In this document: piece after piece, positions 31,086 to 40,160 of the stretch
Layout of the letters: each line of letters starts with the position of its first letter
Numbering within the stretch: the first letter of the stretch is position 1
Assembly (NCBI GenBank): GCA_004293165.1
Contig: RDYL01000004.1
Span: forward strand, 148,393-212,392
Direction: 5' to 3'
DNA from: Flavobacteriia bacterium
Lineage (GTDB): Bacteria; Bacteroidota; Bacteroidia; Flavobacteriales; Flavobacteriaceae
DNA length: 64,000 nt
The notes under the pieces: generated by a model
What the model was told of the DNA's origin: nothing
What the model saw: the letters and a program-made list of their open reading frames with translations, nothing else
The model's database searches: none
Made by a program: the position numbers and the translations under genes

Positions 31086-32174
31086 TTACAAGTTTTCATA
31101 CCCAATCGCTAATCCTACAAACTTACTATAACCTTCCATCCCGTCTTTTTGTTGGTTGGCTTTTAGGAAATTATCGTAGAAATATTCAAAAAAGCTATTG
31201 ATAGGTGTTTTGTATTGATTCCAGAAGATTTTGTTCTCTTCAAAGTTTTTTAAAACACCTTTGTTGATTTTATCTGCAAAACACTTCGAACTTCCTTCTT
31301 GTATAGCTTCTAAATTATTCAGCGCATATCGCAACGCAAAACTATATGCCGAATATTGGAAATACAAATCCTCATTTTTAGCAGCCGTTACAAATCCGAT
31401 GAAATTACATTCGCTTTCGTTTCCAATTCCTGTTTGATGCGCCATTTCGTGGCAAGTGGTTAAAGGCGAAGTGTATTTAGGTTTTAAATAATTCACTTGC
31501 GCTTCATTGGTAAACGGATTCAAATAACCACCAAATCCCATATAACTCAAAGGATAACTAAACAACGACGATTTGATACTTTTTACTTCGTAACGGAATT
31601 CTTGTAAATCACTTGGAATATTTTCATAGCCTTTCAAAGCCAAACTATAAATTTCTTCATCCGAATACGGAATCACAACGGCTAACGAATCATTTTTAGT
31701 GATTTGCAATTGTAATTCGTTGGTTTTTATCAACATTTTTTCTGCAAACTTTTTTAATTGTTCTGCCGAATATTCCTTTTCAATCTGTAGTTTTTCATGT
31801 AACGGAATTCGGTAGTAGTTCATTCCCCAAAGAATGTGAAAGAAAAAGTAAAACACCGAAACCCAACTCAATATCGCCAATCCGTTATTTTTCCACTCTT
31901 TGAAAAAGCCAGTTCGGTGCTTCCAAATCCATCGGAATAAAAGTATAATCAGGATAAAATAAAGCACATCACCAAGCGAAAATGGTAACCAACCCAATGC
32001 TTTTCTTGACAAGAAAGCCAATTTCGGATAAAAACCTTTACTGTACCAGGTTTCTACAAAATCAGGAAATAAACCAATCGTTTTCACTACGATGATTTGG
32101 ATTATTAAAAATAGAGGAAGTATGAATTTTCTTTTCACAGCGTATTTTAAAACGTAAATATAATCACAAATCAA
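31086..32174 (-). CDS. DUF3810 membrane protein with a zinc-protease motif
   Basis: 362 residues. Three hydrophobic segments lie in the first 125 residues (FILPLFLIIQIIVVKTIGLF; VLYFILIILLFRWIW; GLAILSWVSVFYFFFHILWG). The soluble rest has TTCHEMAHQTGIGNESECNF, an HExxH zinc-peptidase motif with a downstream Glu in NESECNF. SYMGFGGYLNPFTNEAQVN just before it is conserved in DUF3810 proteins. It is probably a membrane-bound metalloprotease facing the periplasm; no substrate is known. The sigma factor follows 30 bases later on the same strand, so the two may be co-transcribed. Confidence 0.8.
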   Translation of the reverse strand: MICDYIYVLKYAVKRKFILPLFLIIQIIVVKTIGLFPDFVETWYSKGFYPKLAFLSRKALGWLPFSLGDVLYFILIILLFRWIWKHRTGFFKEWKNNGLAILSWVSVFYFFFHILWGMNYYRIPLHEKLQIEKEYSAEQLKKFAEKMLIKTNELQLQITKNDSLAVVIPYSDEEIYSLALKGYENIPSDLQEFRYEVKSIKSSLFSYPLSYMGFGGYLNPFTNEAQVNYLKPKYTSPLTTCHEMAHQTGIGNESECNFIGFVTAAKNEDLYFQYSAYSFALRYALNNLEAIQEGSSKCFADKINKGVLKNFEENKIFWNQYKTPINSFFEYFYDNFLKANQQKDGMEGYSKFVGLAIGYENL

Positions 32175-32204
32175 TTTGTAAAGAAATTAAACTTTGTAAC
32201 TTTG
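32175..32204 (+). promoter_or_regulatory. Promoter of pepD
   Basis: TTTG (32175-32178), an 18-base spacer and TAACTTTG (32197-32204) are a full match to the Bacteroidetes promoter, giving a leader of roughly 45 bases. Confidence 0.7.
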
Positions 32205-32213
32205 TTATCTTAA

Positions 32214-32234
32214 ACTTGAAACTTGAAACTTGAA
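32214..32234. repeat. Three tandem copies of ACTTGAA in the pepD leader
   Basis: The 7-mer ACTTGAA is repeated at 32214, 32221 and 32228 with no spacers. It lies between the promoter and the ATG at 32257, so it would be in the transcript leader. Confidence 0.7.
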
Positions 32235-32256
32235 ACAAAAAAACACAAAAAATATA

Positions 32257-33723
32257 ATGAGCCAAGAAATTAGAAATCTGGAACCAAAGCCACTTTGGAA
32301 CAAATTTGCCGATTTGAATGCGGTGCCACGTCCGTCAAAAAAAGAAGAGCGTGTGATTGAATTCATGAAAAACTTCGGAACCAGTTTAGGATTAGAAACG
32401 TTTGAAGACGAAATCAGAAACGTTATCATTCGCAAACCAGCAACGCCAGGAATGGAAAACCGCAAACCAATTGTTCTTCAAGGACATTTGGATATGGTGC
32501 ACCAAAAAAATAACGACACGAATTTTGATTTCGACACACAAGGAATCGATATGTATGTCGATGGTGACTGGGTTCGTGCAAAAGGAACTACGCTTGGTGC
32601 CGACAATGGGTTAGGAGTAGCGATGATTATGGCGATTTTAGAATCTACAGACATCAAACATCCTGCAATTGAGGCTTTGTTTACGATTGATGAAGAAACC
32701 GGAATGACTGGCGCTTTGAACTTAAAAGGCGGTGTGTTACAAGGTGAAATTTTATTGAATTTAGATACCGAAGAAGATGATGAAATCGATATCGGTTGTG
32801 CGGGTGGAATTGACGTAACCGCAACAAGAGGTTATAACGAAGAAGAAACGCCAGAAGGTTCTGTGGGTTACACGATTACTGTAAAAGGTTTACAAGGTGG
32901 ACACTCGGGAATGGATATTCATAAAGGATTAGGAAATGCTAACAAAATCATGAACCGTTTATTATTTGACGGATTTGAGAATTTTGGATTGCAAATTGCC
33001 GAAATTTCAGGAGGAAGTTTGCGTAATGCGATTCCAAGAGAAAGTGTAGCGAAAGTTATTACTGCTGAAATGTATGACGAAGCGTTTGTTTTTGACATGC
33101 AAGAAGTAATTGGCGACATCAAAACCGAATTCAAAACAATGGAGCCAAATTTAACGATTGAGATTGTTAAAAGTGATTCAACTCCAGCAAAAGTAATGGA
33201 TTTAGGCGTGCAAGAAGGTTTGTTGCGAGCGATTTATGCAGCACACAACGGCGTTTACAGAATGTCGGCTGATATGGAAGACTTGGTGGAAACTTCAAAT
33301 AATATTGCAAAAGTAATTGTAAAAGACGGACAAATTTCGATTCAGAATTTAACGCGTTCTTCTGTGGAAAGTTCTAAAATGGATTTAGCAAATGCGCTAC
33401 GTTCAGCTTACGAATTGTTTGGTTGCGAAGTTGATTTTGCAGGAAGTTATCCTGGTTGGACACCAAATGTAAACTCTGAAATTTTAGACGTATTGACTTC
33501 AATTTACGAAAAACAAAACGGAGATAAACCAAAAGTAGTCGCGTGTCATGCTGGATTAGAATGTGGAATCTTAGGAACGAACTATCCAAATATGGACATG
33601 ATTTCTTTTGGACCAACGATTCACGGAGCACACAGCCCAGATGAAAGAGCATCGATTAAATCGTCTCAGAAATTTTGGAAGTTTGTTTTGGAAATTTTAG
33701 AGAATATTCCAGAGAAGAAATAA
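32257..33723 (+). CDS. pepD: Aminoacyl-histidine dipeptidase (M20 family, PepD)
   Basis: 488 residues from the ATG at 32257; an in-frame TTG 27 bases earlier would add a low-complexity leader and is less likely. Metal-site motifs of the M20 family occur in order: VLQGHLDMVHQ, LGADNGLGVAMIMAIL, TIDEETGMTGALNL, LNLDTEEDDEIDIGCAGG, and HAGLECGIL plus GPTIHGAHSPDERASI near the end. QGGHSGMDIH marks the dimerisation lid region. It cleaves dipeptides such as Xaa-His in the cytoplasm using two zinc ions. Single gene with a clear promoter and terminator. Confidence 0.93.
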   Translation: MSQEIRNLEPKPLWNKFADLNAVPRPSKKEERVIEFMKNFGTSLGLETFEDEIRNVIIRKPATPGMENRKPIVLQGHLDMVHQKNNDTNFDFDTQGIDMYVDGDWVRAKGTTLGADNGLGVAMIMAILESTDIKHPAIEALFTIDEETGMTGALNLKGGVLQGEILLNLDTEEDDEIDIGCAGGIDVTATRGYNEEETPEGSVGYTITVKGLQGGHSGMDIHKGLGNANKIMNRLLFDGFENFGLQIAEISGGSLRNAIPRESVAKVITAEMYDEAFVFDMQEVIGDIKTEFKTMEPNLTIEIVKSDSTPAKVMDLGVQEGLLRAIYAAHNGVYRMSADMEDLVETSNNIAKVIVKDGQISIQNLTRSSVESSKMDLANALRSAYELFGCEVDFAGSYPGWTPNVNSEILDVLTSIYEKQNGDKPKVVACHAGLECGILGTNYPNMDMISFGPTIHGAHSPDERASIKSSQKFWKFVLEILENIPEKK

Positions 33724-33749
33724 GAGAACAGAAAGTAGAATAAAGAGGA

Positions 33750-33777
33750 AATCCCGATGTGAATCGGGATTTTTTTT
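33750..33777 (+). terminator. Terminator of pepD
   Basis: AATCCCGAT (33750-33758) pairs perfectly with ATCGGGATT (33763-33771), GTGA loop, then eight T. The following 33778-33887 stretch holds short inverted words (GACGCTAGC/GATAGCTAGG) and no gene. Confidence 0.93.
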
Positions 33778-33887
33778 GTGCTGGGGCGAGCATCTTACTC
33801 GTAACTATTTTTTATCAGCTTTACATTGTGTTCACAGGTATGACGCTAGCGATAGCTAGGTAAAGCAAACCGCTGATATAAGCTGGC

Positions 33888-34211
33888 CTATAATTTATGT
33901 TTTAGAATTACTTTTAAGTTTGTACTGGTTCGATATGTTTTCTCTGGAATATATTTTGGGACTAAACATTTAACCGAATCATTAAACCATTTAGTTTCAA
34001 ATTCCGTTCCACCAAATAATTTTCCAGCTATTGTGTCTGTGTAAAGTATTGTGCTATCAGATTTGGATTTGGAGTAAATCGTCGCCACAAAATGTCCAGA
34101 ATCAATTGTTTTCTGATTAAGATTTATAAATTCTTCTGGTCTATTTTTTTTGCAACTTTGTAAAAGCAAACACAAAATAATAGTTAAAATTGAATAGTGA
34201 AGTATCTTCAT
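33888..34211 (-). CDS. Small hypothetical lipoprotein
   Basis: 107 residues with a lipoprotein signal (ILTIILCLLLQSC, lipobox LLQSC, followed by KKNRPEE). The mature part has about 85 residues, with TIDSGHFVATIYSKSKSDS and GGTEFETKWFNDSVKCLVP. No family was recognised. It is transcribed alone; the 200-base gap to the next gene (34212-34414) shows no further gene. Confidence 0.65.
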   Translation of the reverse strand: MKILHYSILTIILCLLLQSCKKNRPEEFINLNQKTIDSGHFVATIYSKSKSDSTILYTDTIAGKLFGGTEFETKWFNDSVKCLVPKYIPEKTYRTSTNLKVILKHKL

Positions 34212-34414
34212 TTTCTCTCGTTTTACAATTTTTGTGAGGCTTACTTATAATTTGAAAATATGCTCATTTTTTTTCTGTTTATTTGACCATGTCCAACTGT
34301 TTTTTAGTTAGATATACTCAACTATTGCTGCGTAATAGTTTTAATGAAATCAAATATAATAAAATATTTACAATAACTAAAGCAAAAAAGGCTCACTTTC
34401 GTAAACCTATTTTT

Positions 34415-34762
34415 TCAATTCCAACATATTCCATTTTTTAAATCGTTATAACTTAACATTTCGTTTCCTTTGTCAATATTCAGTAGCAAGAGCAATTCGT
34501 ATAATTCTAATTGGTTAATTAGAATTATAAAATTGCTTTGCAATGTAGGAATAGGGATTTTCTTTTTATAAATGGAGTGTTCGTATTCCTTTTCCCAATA
34601 GTCGATATCAATGCGTTTTAAGTAGTTTGCAAAGGCAATTAATTCGTCTTCGGTAAGGCTAAAGTTGAGGTTGTTGAAGGTTAATTGGTAATTGCCACAA
34701 CCTTTCAAGAAAATCAGCATGCCGTTTTGGGTTTGTTTTAAAATGGAATAATTGCAACACAT
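34415..34762 (-). CDS. Small cytoplasmic protein, DUF6686-like
   Basis: 115 residues from the ATG at 34762, five bases after the PepSY gene's stop; an upstream in-frame ATG at 34825 lies within that gene and is less likely. The sequence opens MCCNYSILKQTQNGMLIFLK, then GCGNYQLTFNNLNFSLTEDE and YLKRIDIDYWEKEYEHS, as in Bacteroidetes proteins I associate with DUF6686. The two adjacent Cys plus Cys22 may bind a metal, which would fit its position at the end of an iron-uptake locus. No function is known. Confidence 0.6.
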   Translation of the reverse strand: MCCNYSILKQTQNGMLIFLKGCGNYQLTFNNLNFSLTEDELIAFANYLKRIDIDYWEKEYEHSIYKKKIPIPTLQSNFIILINQLELYELLLLLNIDKGNEMLSYNDLKNGICWN

Positions 34763-34766
34763 AGTT

Positions 34767-35939
34767 TTATTTTTTATTTCGTTTTCCCCACCAAATAAAG
34801 AATCCGGTAACTGGTAATGATGCACAAACTAAACTAATAATCAACCCTAAAATCTTGCTCCAAATCCCAAAAATGGCGCCAATGTGAATATCGTAATTTG
34901 CAGCAACCGCTTTTTCACCCAAGTTTTTGTCGTGATGCGAATGTTGATGTAACAATTCTCCTGAATTTTCATCAAAAATCAAACTATGATTCACATGATA
35001 CGAGTAGGAGAGTTGCTTCACAAACACATCATAATTCGGATGTTCGTGGTCGTCTAAATGTTCGTAACCAAAATCCAAACTGTATTGAAACGCATCAGGA
35101 TATAATTCTTCGACTTTTTTCCCAATTTTATCCAACGTATGCTCGTTTCTTATTTCGATAGGTGCTTTGGTTTGAATGTGCGAAAAATCAGGATACGTTG
35201 TGCTTCCGCCCGAAAATACGAAGTATAAAATCGCTTGAATGAAGAAAAACGCATAAAACAATCCCGTAAAGGCAACCACAAAAGCTAATGACGACACGTA
35301 AAATCCTAAAATGTTGTGCAAATCGTAGTTTTTGCGTTTCCAACTTTTTACGTTTTTCCATTTAAAAGCAAAACGCTGTTTTCTCGCGTTTTTGTTTTTT
35401 GGCCACCATAAAATAATGCCCGAAATCAGCATGAAAACAAAAATCAATGTTGGAATACCACACACATACGTTCCCCAATCGGTTTTCAGCATAAAACTGA
35501 AGTGAATCGATTTGATGATATTGAAAAAATCAGTTGTTTCATCATAAACACCGCGAATTTCGCCCGTAAACGGATTTACATAAACCGATTTGTAAACAAC
35601 ATATTCTTTGTAAAAGTTCCAACCTTCCGGATTTCTTTCGTAGTAATAGAAAATGTAGCTTCGACTTTTATCAATAGGAATAGTTACCCAGTGAATGGGA
35701 TATTTTTCATTGGTAAAAGCATCTACTTTTTGCTCTAACACTTTAAGCGAAAGCGGTTTTTTGTTGGCGATATTCGATTCGTGATGATAAATAGCATCTT
35801 TTCGAAGGTAATTGGTGATTTCTTCTTGAAACACATAAATCGCACCCGTAATAGAAATGATAAAAACGATTAAACCCGTCGATAAACCTAACCAGAGATG
35901 TAATTTTCTAATGCCTTTTTTGAAACTTGATTTTTGCAT
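34767..35939 (-). CDS. PepSY-associated membrane protein (iron-uptake reductase-like)
   Basis: 390 residues from the ATG at 35939. A start at 35963 would place the first codons inside the terminator hairpin at 35951, so it is rejected. Four membrane segments are seen: GLSTGLIVFIISITGAIYVF, GTYVCGIPTLIFVFMLISGI, YVSSLAFVVAFTGLFYAFFF and IGAIFGIWSKILGLIISLVC. KLHLWLGLSTG at the start, IKSIHFSFMLKTDWG and the W(W)PKNKNARKQRFAFKWK segment are typical. Several histidines could hold heme. Such proteins sit beside siderophore receptors and probably reduce ferric iron. It lies just downstream of one. Confidence 0.85.
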   Translation of the reverse strand: MQKSSFKKGIRKLHLWLGLSTGLIVFIISITGAIYVFQEEITNYLRKDAIYHHESNIANKKPLSLKVLEQKVDAFTNEKYPIHWVTIPIDKSRSYIFYYYERNPEGWNFYKEYVVYKSVYVNPFTGEIRGVYDETTDFFNIIKSIHFSFMLKTDWGTYVCGIPTLIFVFMLISGIILWWPKNKNARKQRFAFKWKNVKSWKRKNYDLHNILGFYVSSLAFVVAFTGLFYAFFFIQAILYFVFSGGSTTYPDFSHIQTKAPIEIRNEHTLDKIGKKVEELYPDAFQYSLDFGYEHLDDHEHPNYDVFVKQLSYSYHVNHSLIFDENSGELLHQHSHHDKNLGEKAVAANYDIHIGAIFGIWSKILGLIISLVCASLPVTGFFIWWGKRNKK

Positions 35940-35950
35940 GTGATTACGAT

Positions 35951-35975
35951 AAAAACTCCCCACCGAAATGAGGAG
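35951..35975 (-). terminator. Terminator after the siderophore receptor
   Basis: On the minus strand CTCCTCA pairs with TGGGGAG (one wobble) across a 6-base loop, then five T. It lies between the receptor and the PepSY gene, so it may reduce read-through into the latter. Confidence 0.7.
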
Positions 35976-36003
35976 CTTACTTTAAACTAAACAGAAAATA
36001 AAC

Positions 36004-38148
36004 TTAAAATTTGTATGTAACACCAGCCGTAATGCTTCGTAAACGTTGCGGAGTAACGGTTGACCAACCCGAATAATATTTCTCATTCAACATATTATTC
36101 AATTTTAAGGATACGTTAAACTTGTCGTTGTCATACGATAAAGACGAATTTAAAACAGTGTAATCAGGTAAAGCGAAAGTTCCTGTGTTGGCTCTGTTCA
36201 AAGTTTTGTATTCGCTAGCATAGTTGCCACCAAAACCAATTCCGAAACCTTTTAATTGTCCGCTTGTTACGGTATAATTTGCCCAAAAATTTACTAACGT
36301 TTCTGGACCAGCTTCTTCAGGACGTAAGCATAAATAACCATCGCCAGGAGATTCTTTCGTAACTTCTGCATCATTATGACTAAAACCAGCAATAACGTTT
36401 AATCCTTTAATTGGATTGGCAACGATACTTACTTCAACACCTTTGCTTTCTACTTCACCACCTTGAATGGAGTTGTTGATGTTGTTTGGATCCGTTATTA
36501 CGCGGTCTTTCACACGGATGTCATAATAACTTACCGATGCCGAAATAATATCTTTGTACAAACTTGTTTTTAAACCTACTTCAAACTGATTCGCTTGTTC
36601 TGGATCAAATTCTTTGGTTCTTGGATTGCTTCCTTCTAAATCGGCAACAGTTGTTGGAGCTACGTTTTGGAAACCATTCATGTAATTTCCAAAAACAGAA
36701 ACTTTATTTTCAACGATTTGATACACCGCACCAAATTTTGGAGATAAAGCTACTTGACCTTCTGTTTCAACACCATCATATTGTGAAGTTTTTCCGTCGA
36801 AATAATCTAAGCGTAAACTTGCCATCACAGATAATTTATTGGTAACATTTAATACGTCAGAAACGTAAGCACTCATGATTTCTTGGTTGGCTTCGGTATT
36901 TCCAGCAAAGCTTCCCGATAGAAGAGCGTCAGTTCCTGCTTCCGTTAAAATTCCAGTATCGGTGCCATTAACTAAAGAAACCGTACCATTAGCAACCCAA
37001 CCAGAACCACCATTAATCAATCTCGAATTGTAATAATCCAATCCTGCAACCAAACGGTTTCTCATGTTTCCGATTTTGAAATCACCAATGAAATTTTGTT
37101 GGATATCGGTAGTATAGAACGTTCCATCTGCTTTTGAAATATAACGTGTGAATTCATTACCATTTGCCGAATCCCATAAATATTGATAGTATCCATTTGT
37201 TTTAGTTGAACTTTTAGATAAAACCGTTTGCGAAGTCCAATAGTTCGATAGTTTATACAAGGCTTGCATTTGCATATTGAACGAATTGTTGTTCATGGTT
37301 AAATCATTCGAAGTAAAAGATCTTTTGTAGTTTCTGTCAAATAATTCCATTGAATCAAATGAAAGAGGAGCGTAACGACTCAAGAAAATCATGCTCGATT
37401 TTGCTGATGTATTTTTATAAAATTCTGTGTTTACTAAGAAAGTCAATTTATCACTAACTTCATATTTTAATGAAGGCGCTAAAAAGAAAGCATTTGAAAA
37501 TCCTGCATCTTGGAATGATTCTTCTGTGGTATAAGCTGAATTAATTCGAACAGCGGCTTTCTCATTAAGAGGAAGGTTTACATCTGCGGTAACACGATTG
37601 CTGCCATACGTTCCGTTGTTGTAGCTGATTTCACCACCAAACATTTGATGCGGTTTTTTACTCACCACATTAATTAATCCACCATACGAAATCACACTAC
37701 TTCCAAACAACGTTCCTGATGGTCCTTTGATAACTTCGATGTTGTCGATGTTAATTGGGTCAACAGTAGTGTTGGTTAATGATGGTAAACCGTTCGTCAT
37801 CGTAGGTTGAACTGAAAAACCTCGCATGGAGTAATACTCTGCGCCATCGCCATTTCGACCTGTCGATTCCCAAAGTCTAGTTACACCAGTTGCGTTTTTA
37901 AGTGCATCGTTAAAATTCGTAACCACTTGTTCCTTCAAAAGGTTAGCTGGAATGGAATTGTACACTTGCGGATTTTCGATATCCTTTAAAGGCATTTTAG
38001 AAACAGTTGTACTGCTTTCTTTTTTGTACTTGTTTTCTCTCGTGCCTTCAACGGTAACTTCTTTTAAAACTTTTGTTGAATCCGCTTTTTCTTGACTAAA
38101 ACCTAGTAGCGATGACAACAAAAGTGTTGTTAATACTATTTTATTCAT
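36004..38148 (-). CDS. TonB-dependent siderophore receptor
   Basis: 714 residues with a signal peptide (LLLSSLLGFSQ). The TonB-box region STKVLKEVTVEGTRENKYKK follows, then a plug domain with ATGVTRLWEST, AEYYSMRGFSVQP, IDNIEVIKGPSGTLFGSS and GGLINVVSKKP. The 22-strand barrel ends SLKLNNMLNEKYYSGWS and RSITAGVTYKF with a terminal Phe. MRGF and IKGPSGTLFG are typical of FhuA-like ferric-siderophore receptors. There is no carboxypeptidase-like N-terminal domain and no signalling domain, so no FecI/FecR control is expected. I saw no obvious Fur box. The PepSY gene follows downstream. Confidence 0.92.
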   Translation of the reverse strand: MNKIVLTTLLLSSLLGFSQEKADSTKVLKEVTVEGTRENKYKKESSTTVSKMPLKDIENPQVYNSIPANLLKEQVVTNFNDALKNATGVTRLWESTGRNGDGAEYYSMRGFSVQPTMTNGLPSLTNTTVDPINIDNIEVIKGPSGTLFGSSVISYGGLINVVSKKPHQMFGGEISYNNGTYGSNRVTADVNLPLNEKAAVRINSAYTTEESFQDAGFSNAFFLAPSLKYEVSDKLTFLVNTEFYKNTSAKSSMIFLSRYAPLSFDSMELFDRNYKRSFTSNDLTMNNNSFNMQMQALYKLSNYWTSQTVLSKSSTKTNGYYQYLWDSANGNEFTRYISKADGTFYTTDIQQNFIGDFKIGNMRNRLVAGLDYYNSRLINGGSGWVANGTVSLVNGTDTGILTEAGTDALLSGSFAGNTEANQEIMSAYVSDVLNVTNKLSVMASLRLDYFDGKTSQYDGVETEGQVALSPKFGAVYQIVENKVSVFGNYMNGFQNVAPTTVADLEGSNPRTKEFDPEQANQFEVGLKTSLYKDIISASVSYYDIRVKDRVITDPNNINNSIQGGEVESKGVEVSIVANPIKGLNVIAGFSHNDAEVTKESPGDGYLCLRPEEAGPETLVNFWANYTVTSGQLKGFGIGFGGNYASEYKTLNRANTGTFALPDYTVLNSSLSYDNDKFNVSLKLNNMLNEKYYSGWSTVTPQRLRSITAGVTYKF

Positions 38149-38178
38149 TTTTATTTAGATTTAATTAAAATAACGTCG

Positions 38179-38209
38179 CAAAAATATTAAGTCGAAATGA
38201 AACTACAAA
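38179..38209 (-). promoter_or_regulatory. Promoter of the siderophore receptor gene
   Basis: On the minus strand TTTG (38209-38206), a 19-base spacer and TATTTTTG (38186-38179) fit the Bacteroidetes promoter, 31 bases before the ATG. Confidence 0.7.
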
Positions 38210-38317
38210 ATTTATTTAGACTTATTTTAAATAATATTTATAAGGAATTGATTTTCAGGTAAAAACTTTTATTCCGAAGTTTCAGAACTTAAATTTTTAA
38301 ACTTTAAACTAAAATTG

Positions 38318-38325
38318 TAACTTTG
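38318..38325 (+). promoter_or_regulatory. Candidate -7 box of prfA
   Basis: TAACTTTG lies 22 bases before the prfA ATG. The -33 side is only T-rich, so this is a half match. Confidence 0.45.
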
Positions 38326-38347
38326 CACTCCAAAATAAATAACAGTT

Positions 38348-39421
38348 ATGTTAGATAGATTACAATATGTTAAACAACGTTTCGACGAAATATCAGATTT
38401 GATTATTCAGCCTGATGTGATTGCCGATCAAAAGCGTTATGTACAATTAAACAAAGAATACAAAGACCTAAAAGGTTTGGTTGAAAAGCGTGAAGAATAT
38501 ATAACTCTTGACGGAAATATAAAAGAAGCAAACGAAATTATAGCTGATGGTTCTGATGCTGAAATGGTTGAAATGGCCAAAATGCAGTTAGACGAAGCGA
38601 AAGATCGTTTGCCTCAATTGGAGGAAGAAATCAAATTTATGTTGATTCCTAAAGATCCAGAAGATGCGAAAAACGTTATGGTGGAAATTCGTGCTGGAAC
38701 GGGTGGGGATGAAGCGTCTATTTTTGCAGGTGATTTATTCCGTATGTACACTAAATATTGTGAAGCAAGAGGTTGGAGAACTTCTGTGGTAGATATTAGT
38801 GAAGGAACTTCAGGTGGTTTTAAAGAGGTAATTTTTGAAGTTACTGGTGAAGATGTTTACGGAACTTTAAAATTTGAAGCAGGCGTACACCGTGTTCAAC
38901 GTGTACCTCAAACAGAAACACAAGGACGTGTGCACACTTCGGCTGCAACGGTAATGGTTTTACCAGAAGCAGAAGAATTTGATGTTCAAATTGATATGAA
39001 TGATGTTCGTGTAGACTTTTTCTGTTCGTCTGGTCCTGGTGGTCAGTCGGTAAATACGACGAAGTCTGCGGTTCGTTTAACGCACATTCCAACAGGATTG
39101 GTAGCGCAATGTCAGGATCAAAAATCGCAACATAAAAATAAAGACAAAGCATTGGATGTACTGCGTTCTCGTTTATACGAAAAAGAATTAGCCATCAAAC
39201 AAGCGGAAGATGCAACAAAACGTTCTTCGCAAGTAAGTTCAGGTGACCGTTCAGCAAAAATTAGAACGTATAACTATTCTCAAGGTCGTGTAACCGATCA
39301 TAGAATTGGTTTAGACGTTTTTGATATGGATGGTGTGATGAACGGAAAAATTCAAAAATTTGTTGACGAACTTCAGTTGGTTAACAACATGGAGAAATTG
39401 AAAGAAAACGAAGTGTTCTAA
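38348..39421 (+). CDS. prfA: Peptide chain release factor 1
   Basis: 357 residues, standard length. The domain 3 GGQ motif is in [20 protein letters not shown]. The stop-codon reading PxT motif of RF1 is seen as [18 protein letters not shown], which separates it from RF2 (SPF). [20 protein letters not shown] and [17 protein letters not shown] are also family-typical. It ends translation at UAA and UAG by triggering peptidyl-tRNA hydrolysis. It is one gene between a partial promoter match and a bidirectional terminator. Confidence 0.96.
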   Translation: MLDRLQYVKQRFDEISDLIIQPDVIADQKRYVQLNKEYKDLKGLVEKREEYITLDGNIKEANEIIADGSDAEMVEMAKMQLDEAKDRLPQLEEEIKFMLIPKDPEDAKNVMVEIRAGTGGDEASIFAGDLFRMYTKYCEARGWRTSVVDISEGTSGGFKEVIFEVTGEDVYGTLKFEAGVHRVQRVPQTETQGRVHTSAATVMVLPEAEEFDVQIDMNDVRVDFFCSSGPGGQSVNTTKSAVRLTHIPTGLVAQCQDQKSQHKNKDKALDVLRSRLYEKELAIKQAEDATKRSSQVSSGDRSAKIRTYNYSQGRVTDHRIGLDVFDMDGVMNGKIQKFVDELQLVNNMEKLKENEVF

Positions 39422-39441
39422 ATTAGGAACTTAATTTATAC

Positions 39442-39482
39442 AAAAGATGCCAAGCTAAATAAATAGTTTGGCATCTTTTTTT
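39442..39482. terminator. Bidirectional terminator between prfA and the stress operon
   Basis: AAAAGATGCCAA (39442-39453) pairs perfectly with TTGGCATCTTTT (39468-39479), 14-base loop. Flanking A and T runs make it work in both directions. Confidence 0.9.
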
Positions 39483-39496
39483 GAATCAATTACTAC

Positions 39497-40150
39497 CTAT
39501 TCTTTAGCTTCTGAATTTTCTTCAGATTTTGAACTTATTCTATTTATTTTTAACATCGGAGCAAATTTGAATTTGATTGATGCAATTTTCATGTTGTCTG
39601 AATTTGATAAACCTTCATTTTCTACCGTATTTTTTCTGGTATCTAATGCTTCATAATACAATTTAATTTCATCCCAATCTTCTCTTGAGTACACATCTTT
39701 GTTTTTTTCTACTGTAGTTGTAAAATTTTCATAGACTCTTAAAATATTGTTTTTATTAACCCAACTAAATGCCATATCATCTCCAATATCTTCACTGCCA
39801 AATAACGCTGTTCTTACCACCGATTTTGTGCTTTTTTTAGGTTGTTGAGCTAAATAACTAGCTTTATACAATTCATATTTGTCGCTAGAAACTATAATTT
39901 TACCTTTTAGTTCTTCGCGGTTTTCAAGTTCTAATAATGCGTTTTCGGCTACTAATTTTCTTCTTTGGTGATCATTTTCAATACTATCCCAATTTGTTTT
40001 TAAATCAATAACAGCAACATTATTTAGTGAATCTACGAACATTTCATAGGCAACAATTTCTTTTTCTGCATTAGTTTGCTTTTCATTCTTACATGAAATT
40101 AAGGCAGCTCCAGTTGCAAGGGTAATAAGTAAAATTTTAAATTTTTTCAT
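39497..40150 (-). CDS. Lipoprotein of the envelope-stress type operon (DUF6565-like)
   Basis: 217 residues. Lipoprotein signal ILLITLATGAALISC, lipobox LISC, then KNEKQTNAE. The mature part is charged and helical (FVDSLNNVAVIDLKTNWDSI, LVAENALLELENREELKGKI, EDWDEIKLYYEALDTRKNTV). I associate it with the DUF6565 family, tentatively. It is the last of five minus-strand genes, 10 bases after the previous one, all encoding membrane or envelope proteins. Confidence 0.7.
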   Translation of the reverse strand: MKKFKILLITLATGAALISCKNEKQTNAEKEIVAYEMFVDSLNNVAVIDLKTNWDSIENDHQRRKLVAENALLELENREELKGKIIVSSDKYELYKASYLAQQPKKSTKSVVRTALFGSEDIGDDMAFSWVNKNNILRVYENFTTTVEKNKDVYSREDWDEIKLYYEALDTRKNTVENEGLSNSDNMKIASIKFKFAPMLKINRISSKSEENSEAKE

Positions 40151-40160
40151 TTTTGAGTAT

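Noticed and set aside
32214..32234. Possible start of a CRISPR array
   Set aside because: The repeat unit is only 7 bases with no spacers, and no cas genes are in the window.
36004..38209. Fur box in front of the siderophore receptor
   Set aside because: No sequence near 38149-38347 comes close to the GATAATGATAATCATTATC pattern.
38841..39152. Minus-strand open frame of 103 codons
   Set aside because: Antisense shadow inside prfA; the His- and Leu-rich translation has no domain.
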